Positions 59,992 through 64,000 of a DNA stretch of 64,000 nucleotides are shown piece after piece. The position numbers and the translations under genes are program-made. Under the pieces are notes generated by a model that did no database searches, was not told the DNA's origin, and saw only the letters and a program-made list of their open reading frames with translations. Within the stretch, counting starts at the first letter, position 1, and each line of letters starts with the position of its first letter. The stretch spans positions 1-64,000 of the forward strand of contig NZ_VWRQ01000005.1 in NCBI RefSeq assembly GCF_008635795.1. Reading direction: 5' to 3'. This DNA is from Paenibacillus tepidiphilus (GTDB lineage: Bacteria > Bacillota > Bacilli > Paenibacillales > Paenibacillaceae).

Positions 59992-60414
59992 TTAGTCGGA
60001 AACCAGAATTCCGTCAAAGCTTTCCGGTCCAACGCGCACGGTTCCGAGCAGGTTGGACGTGACAAATGCAGTGTAGGTAATCTGCGGCGTAACCGGCGGC
60101 AGGTAATCGGCGGCGGAGAAGGCGATGACCTGCGGCGCCAGCAGGCTGAGGCTGAAGGTGGAGGTCGCCGAGTAGACAACGGGATCAGTCGGCAACGTGC
60201 CTCTGACGATAGTAATGGTAATCCCGACGAGAGCCAGCGGAAGCTGTACCGAAATGGTTCCTTTCAGAAGCACACGCGGGTTGGTAGTTACACCGGCCGA
60301 CAGCAGGCCGATCTGCCCGAATAATTGCGGCGTGTTGATGGCCAGAATCGGAATTGCGATCGAGTTGCCTGTGCTGGCATTCTGCGAGGTTCTTGCATCA
60401 AGATAAGTTCCCAT
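59992..60414 (-). CDS. Beta-strand-rich hypothetical protein, 140 aa
   Basis: Product from the ATG at 60414, which follows AAAGGAGGTG. It starts MGTYLDARTSQNASTGNSIA and consists of alternating hydrophobic strands (VLLKGTISVQLPLALVGITI, VVYSATSTFSLSLLAPQVIA, QITYTAFVTSN). The pattern resembles small jelly-roll proteins of the kind seen on spore surfaces, such as the C-terminal region of BclA, but the match is by appearance only. It has no signal peptide. Monocistronic with a strong ribosome binding site and terminator, so expressed at high level under some condition, perhaps in the mother cell. Confidence 0.7.
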   Translation of the reverse strand: MGTYLDARTSQNASTGNSIAIPILAINTPQLFGQIGLLSAGVTTNPRVLLKGTISVQLPLALVGITITIVRGTLPTDPVVYSATSTFSLSLLAPQVIAFSAADYLPPVTPQITYTAFVTSNLLGTVRVGPESFDGILVSD

Positions 60415-60542
60415 GGAAGCACCTCCTTTCTTCATGCATATCTCATTGTATTAAGAGAATAGAATCCTTGATTGGTCATAACTCCAGAACCTGCAAAATC
60501 CGCTTTTACTCTGCCGGCCAGGTACCTCCCGCACCTAAAGGC

Positions 60543-61343
60543 TCAGCCTCTTCCGGTAACGAGCAGGCCGGCCCGGTTCAGCACCGTCAATATCCGGTAA
60601 AAATCATAGCTGCCGCCGGTAGGGGTATCCAGCAGCCCGGCCGCGACTGCGGCATTGACGGCGGGCTCCGCCCATGCCGGCACATTCATCACCGTACGCC
60701 CTTCGAGGACGCCGACACGTTCGTTTACGCTTTTGATTGCTGTGCCCTGTTCCTGTACGCCGGTCTTCAGCGTGTCTCTGCTGACGGTAAGACCCGCCAG
60801 CAGAACACGCAATTCGCTTACTTCCGATTCCAGACTGGCCAGCTTTGCCTTATCCTCGGCCGACATCTCATCATCCTCCTCGAATTCATCGTATTGATAG
60901 AGCTTATGGTCATCCATAATGCGGATCAGCTTGTTCGCGTATTGCGGATCGGTCGCATATCCGGCAGCGGCGATTTCGCGCGCCGCGGTCCGGCCATCCA
61001 CTCCAATTACTTTGCTGTACAGGTTGCGGTTCCAGGAGACACCGCCGATGATAACTGCCGAATGATCCGCAACAGATTCCCCCCAGTTATTGTAGGCCCG
61101 GAAGGCAGCAGATATCTGCACCGGCTTGCCGCCCACATATTCGGTCGTCCGCACCGCGATGCTTCCTGCCGGACCACTGCCTTTGATCCCGAACAGGTTA
61201 TTCGCCTTTACCGTCAGCCCGCTGTTGCCCCAGCTCGATTCCAGCGCGGCCTGGGCGATGGTCAGCGAAGCAGGGATATGGCTGCGCTGCATGTCTGCCA
61301 CCGCATACGGAATTATTCTCGCCAGAAATTCGCTCACCGTCAT
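60543..61343 (-). CDS. GH73-like glucosaminidase domain protein
   Basis: 266 aa. Residues about 1-150 match the mannosyl-glycoprotein endo-beta-N-acetylglucosaminidase-like fold (FlgJ/GH73): SLTIAQAALESSWGNSGLTV with the catalytic Glu, NNLFGIKG, YVGGKPVQISAAFRAYNNWGESV and YATDPQYANKLIRIM. An acidic linker (DEFEEDDEMSAEDKAKL), a coiled coil to about 215 and a short Ala/Gly-rich tail follow. No signal peptide, so export by another route, phage-like release or spore-linked use must be assumed. ATG behind AAAGGATG. Monocistronic. Confidence 0.85.
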   Translation of the reverse strand: MTVSEFLARIIPYAVADMQRSHIPASLTIAQAALESSWGNSGLTVKANNLFGIKGSGPAGSIAVRTTEYVGGKPVQISAAFRAYNNWGESVADHSAVIIGGVSWNRNLYSKVIGVDGRTAAREIAAAGYATDPQYANKLIRIMDDHKLYQYDEFEEDDEMSAEDKAKLASLESEVSELRVLLAGLTVSRDTLKTGVQEQGTAIKSVNERVGVLEGRTVMNVPAWAEPAVNAAVAAGLLDTPTGGSYDFYRILTVLNRAGLLVTGRG

Positions 61344-61642
61344 TTCATCACATCCTTTGTACTATTAAATGCCGTACCGCTTGCAAGGGCTTGTGCTTCT
61401 CCCCATTCCCTGTCCGTGTACTTGCCCCGCAGCCGAATATTCCGCCGAACCAAAAAACGCCGGATTCGGCTCCGGCGCTGTAAAGGTTTTGTGCTATAGT
61501 TTGGCTTAATATAAAGATAGTTTATTCTCCGATAATATTCCCCGGTTATAATGAAACTCAAAATCCCGGCAATTGCTTTTTATCCCGATGCAGCGTAGTA
61601 TATAGTGTTAAAATAACTAAACTAAGGAGGGTCTTTCGACTT

Positions 61643-61768
61643 ATGCCATCTTATTATTTTAAAGAGTTATGGACTCCCTTGAAATGGATTGGCATTCAAT
61701 TCTTCCGTGACGACGAACAGCATCTTTGGATTAAATGGTGGTCCAATCCGCGCAAACGATTAAAATAA
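61643..61768 (+). CDS. 41-aa Trp/Phe-rich basic small protein
   Basis: Short but well-supported gene: ATG is 13 bases after AAGGAGGG, the codons are typical and a terminator follows. The product begins MPSYYFKELWTPLKWIGIQF and ends KWWSNPRKRLK. It is aromatic (five Trp, four Phe, two Tyr) and cationic at the C-terminus, with an amphipathic helix predicted over residues 5-33. I do not recognise a family. A membrane-associated small protein, possibly regulatory or sporulation-linked, is a guess from composition only. Confidence 0.6.
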   Translation: MPSYYFKELWTPLKWIGIQFFRDDEQHLWIKWWSNPRKRLK

Positions 61769-61803
61769 CGTCCTACATACAGCTCCTGTCAGACACCCAT
61801 GCC

Positions 61804-61870
61804 AAGCAGCCCCATTTTCCGGCCTTCCGCACCCTTACGGTGCGCCGAAATACCGGGAATGGGGCTGCTT
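61804..61870. terminator. Bidirectional terminator between the 41-aa gene and the GGDEF gene
   Basis: AAGCAGCCCCATT/AATGGGGCTGCTT long stem with an inner GCACC/GGTGC hairpin. Serves the two convergent genes. Confidence 0.88.
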
Positions 61871-61875
61871 CTTAT

Positions 61876-63507
61876 TTAACTTGCCGCTTCAAAGGTAATA
61901 CGGTTCTTCCCGCTGCGCTTGGAAATATACAGCGCCTCATCCGCGAGACGCAGAATCTCTTCAGGCTCCGGACCTTCCGGTGTCCAGATAGCCGCTCCAA
62001 CACTGCAGCCGACATGGGCGGTAGCTTCGCCGATTTCAATCGGCAGATTGAGCTTGCTGATGATCCGCGCCGCGACGACTTCAGCTTCGAACGCCGGCTT
62101 GTTCGCTGTCGTATTCAGTACTACGACAAATTCATCGCCGCCGATACGCGCCACGATTTCATTCTCGCGGGTGCAGTCCACCAGACGGTCGGCCACCTTC
62201 TTGAGCAGGGCATCACCGGCTGCATGCCCGAGCGAATCATTCACTTTCTTGAAGCCGTCCAAATCCAGATACAGAAAGCTGAGTGTCGTCCGGTTCTGCT
62301 TCGCTTTGCCGACCGCATGCCCCAGAAACTCCTTCAGCGCATTGCGGTTCGGAAGCCCGGTGAGCCCGTCATGGAGCGCAATGTCCGACATATAACTAAG
62401 CTTATTCTCCGTCTTGGTGAGATTGCCTACGAGATTGCGCAGAGAGGATGCAAGTATCGCCACATCCTTAATGCGGCTCTTGACAGGAATCTCTACCTGC
62501 GCACCGCCGCTGAGCAGATCTGCGGTGTGAGCCAGCTTGTGCAGCGGGCGGGCAATCCAGCCCGCCAGAAGCCAGCCGAACAGCCCGAAGACTACGGTTG
62601 CAGCAAGTCCCGACAGCAGAATGAAGCGTTCGAGCTCATATACCGAGGCAAAAGCAATATTGGCCGGTTGCCGGACCACGACTGTCCAGCCCAGACCCGG
62701 ATAATTCATATAACCGTCGCCGTAAGCGTAGCCGGTTAAATAATCCTGATCTGCTCCGTTCTTCTCCACAACCCAGGAATTCTCACCGCCGCGGGCACTC
62801 GCGATAACATCATCCGAGAGCTTCCGGCCGATCAGGGAGGGCGGTCCCAGCAGAATTGTATCATCCTTTTCGCTGACGACATAGATTTCCAGCTCACGCA
62901 TCCGCTCCTTCAGCGGCGCGAGGATCGAGGCTTCCACTTCACGCGACCACTCCCAGCTCAGATGGGCGGCCAGAACGCCGCTCACCTCCCCTTGGCTGCC
63001 ATAGACAGGGACGCTGACATCTACGAACTGCAGCGGTTCACCAGACGGATTCGGCAGCAGCTTGGCCAGCAGCACGGCGTCGTGGACATCACCGGTAAAA
63101 GGCCCCTTCAGCCCCTCCTGAAATACTGGCCGCTGGCTGATATTCTGGCCTTCCAGGATATGGTCTGTTGCTGATATTACATCGCCACGGGAATCGAGAA
63201 ACCCCACCCAGGTGAATACCGGAAGGCTGCTCTTCAACTGATTGAGCAGTCCGCCGATCTCAGCGGAATTATAAGGCTGCTGAAACGCATTCAGCTTACT
63301 CAGCACCTCCACTTCGCCGGCGCGCGCCCACATGAAATGATCCAGCTTCTCGGCCATCTGATAGGCCTCTTCGGCCAGTGAGCCGCCGATGCTGACCTCC
63401 ACTCTTTTCGTGGATTGCTCACCGATCACGAAGATCAGCAGCGCTGTAAGCATGATAATAATCAAGGCAAAAGCGCCGGCAAAAAAAGTGCGCAGATTGA
63501 GCGACAT
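61876..63507 (-). CDS. Diguanylate cyclase (Cache-HAMP-GGDEF)
   Basis: 543 aa with ATG behind AGAGGAG. TM1 (about 8-30), a large extracytoplasmic sensor of the dCache type (about 40-275; FTWVGFLDSRGDVISATDHI), TM2 (about 285-310), HAMP (about 310-365) and a GGDEF domain with the intact catalytic loop RIGGDEFVVVL (residues 456-460). It makes cyclic di-GMP from two GTP. The inhibitory I-site five residues upstream is RENE instead of RxxD, so product inhibition may be weak. Divergent from a PilZ-like gene, a likely receptor. Confidence 0.93.
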   Translation of the reverse strand: MSLNLRTFFAGAFALIIIMLTALLIFVIGEQSTKRVEVSIGGSLAEEAYQMAEKLDHFMWARAGEVEVLSKLNAFQQPYNSAEIGGLLNQLKSSLPVFTWVGFLDSRGDVISATDHILEGQNISQRPVFQEGLKGPFTGDVHDAVLLAKLLPNPSGEPLQFVDVSVPVYGSQGEVSGVLAAHLSWEWSREVEASILAPLKERMRELEIYVVSEKDDTILLGPPSLIGRKLSDDVIASARGGENSWVVEKNGADQDYLTGYAYGDGYMNYPGLGWTVVVRQPANIAFASVYELERFILLSGLAATVVFGLFGWLLAGWIARPLHKLAHTADLLSGGAQVEIPVKSRIKDVAILASSLRNLVGNLTKTENKLSYMSDIALHDGLTGLPNRNALKEFLGHAVGKAKQNRTTLSFLYLDLDGFKKVNDSLGHAAGDALLKKVADRLVDCTRENEIVARIGGDEFVVVLNTTANKPAFEAEVVAARIISKLNLPIEIGEATAHVGCSVGAAIWTPEGPEPEEILRLADEALYISKRSGKNRITFEAAS

Positions 63508-63732
63508 CCAAATTCTCCTCTGTAGCTGCCACGCCTGTTGCAGCTTTGAAATACTTTATATACCTCTCATGTTGATGTCGAAAGAAGTCGTTAAATATGT
63601 TATCGGCGTAAACGTTCCGGATGTTTAGCATAAGCCCCGGTGCGTAAACTCTCATGTGATCAATGGACCGGTATCGGCCCCGGTTTCCAGGTCTATTTTA
63701 AATTTTAAATATAAATATGGCACTTTAGGAGA

Positions 63733-63761
63733 TTGTCTCGATAAAATCATTTGGATATAAT
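63733..63761 (+). promoter_or_regulatory. Sigma-A promoter of the PilZ-like gene
   Basis: TTGTCT, a 17-base spacer and TATAAT at 63756-63761, 25 bases before the ATG. Confidence 0.75.
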
Positions 63762-63786
63762 AGCAAAAAACAGTCGGAGGTACACA

Positions 63787-64000
63787 ATGGACGACTCCAG
63801 CAGAAAAGAACCGTTCCGGTATGTCATGAATCAGCCGATTACCTGCTGGCTAGAGGTTCCGGCAGGTAATGTTGGTCCGGGCGCAGGCAGATTGACAGAG
63901 GGCATGCTGCTTGACTTAAGCCGCTCCGGATGCAAGGTGCGCACTTCACTGAATCTGCGTTTCACCGCAGGCGATACGAAATTGATTATCCATTTCCAGC
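63787..64000 (+). CDS. PilZ-like domain protein (3' end beyond window)
   Basis: The first 71 codons of a gene cut by the window edge; ATG lies six bases after CGGAGG. FRYVMNQPITCWLEVPA followed by GMLLDLSRSGCKVRTSLNLRF fits the N-terminal PilZ pattern (the D/NxSxxG motif appears as DLSRSG). PilZ domains bind cyclic di-GMP; the usual RxxxR motif is not obvious here, so affinity is uncertain. It diverges from a GGDEF cyclase gene with its own promoter. Confidence 0.75.
   Translation, partial: MDDSSRKEPFRYVMNQPITCWLEVPAGNVGPGAGRLTEGMLLDLSRSGCKVRTSLNLRFTAGDTKLIIHFQ

Overview
The window reads as a chromosomal segment of a Paenibacillus-like, endospore-forming member of the Bacillota. This rests on gene content and order (fapR-plsX-fabH-fabD-fabG-acpP-fabF-rnc-smc-ftsY; rsmD-coaD, ylbJ, sepM, tmcAL, DUF177, rpmF), sporulation-type genes (ylbJ, a yteA-like gene), strong AGGAGG ribosome binding sites, many TTG/GTG starts, and a GC content that looks close to 55%. 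Species assignment is inference. No rRNA, tRNA, insertion sequence, prophage or CRISPR array was found.

Region by region. 1-11 kb holds murI, a divergent LysR/EamA pair, two secreted proteins (copper-amine-oxidase-like, VanX-like dipeptidase), a PadR-controlled FtsW/RodA-like protein and a TetR-MFS drug-efflux pair. 11.3-13.9 kb carries three tandem paralogues, each exactly 286 aa, with an almost perfect (Gln-X)n stalk and a C1q-like head; this is the most unusual coding feature here. 14-19 kb has a ROK sugar kinase, an ABC-2 exporter operon and ribA divergent from an HxlR regulator. 19.4-24.6 kb has a 70-aa protein that is 46% methionine, a large hybrid histidine kinase behind a DivIVA-domain gene, a yteA-like gene and a close homologue of the Bacillus replication terminator protein RTP.

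24.6-26.3 kb is a long gene-free stretch with an abrupt strand-composition switch, decayed tandem repeats and dispersed repeats. 26.4-37 kb has a YflT-like stress protein with a sigma-B-like promoter, hrpB, a small gene split by an amber codon, a DUF1992 gene, a HTH/DUF2087/GIY-YIG-like fusion, an SDR dehydrogenase and the ATP-grasp/alpha-E/transglutaminase operon.

37-49 kb is the core block for membrane-lipid synthesis and chromosome/translocation functions: FapR with its operator, PlsX, the FAS II enzymes and ACP, then RNase III, SMC and FtsY. A compact four-gene carotenoid-tailoring operon (49.2-53.3 kb) lies between fapR and rpmF. 53.5-59.2 kb is the conserved rpmF-DUF177 / tmcAL / sepM / ylbJ / coaD / rsmD group. 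The last part has small coiled-coil and beta-rich proteins, a GH73-like glucosaminidase, a 41-codon Trp-rich peptide gene, a Cache-HAMP-GGDEF cyclase and a divergent PilZ-like gene cut by the window edge.

How the genes fit together: FapR senses malonyl-CoA and should tune its own operon, which makes acyl-ACP and acyl-phosphate for phospholipids. The carotenoid genes decorate membrane pigments using sugar and acyl donors. GGDEF and PilZ form a likely cyclic-di-GMP producer/receptor pair.
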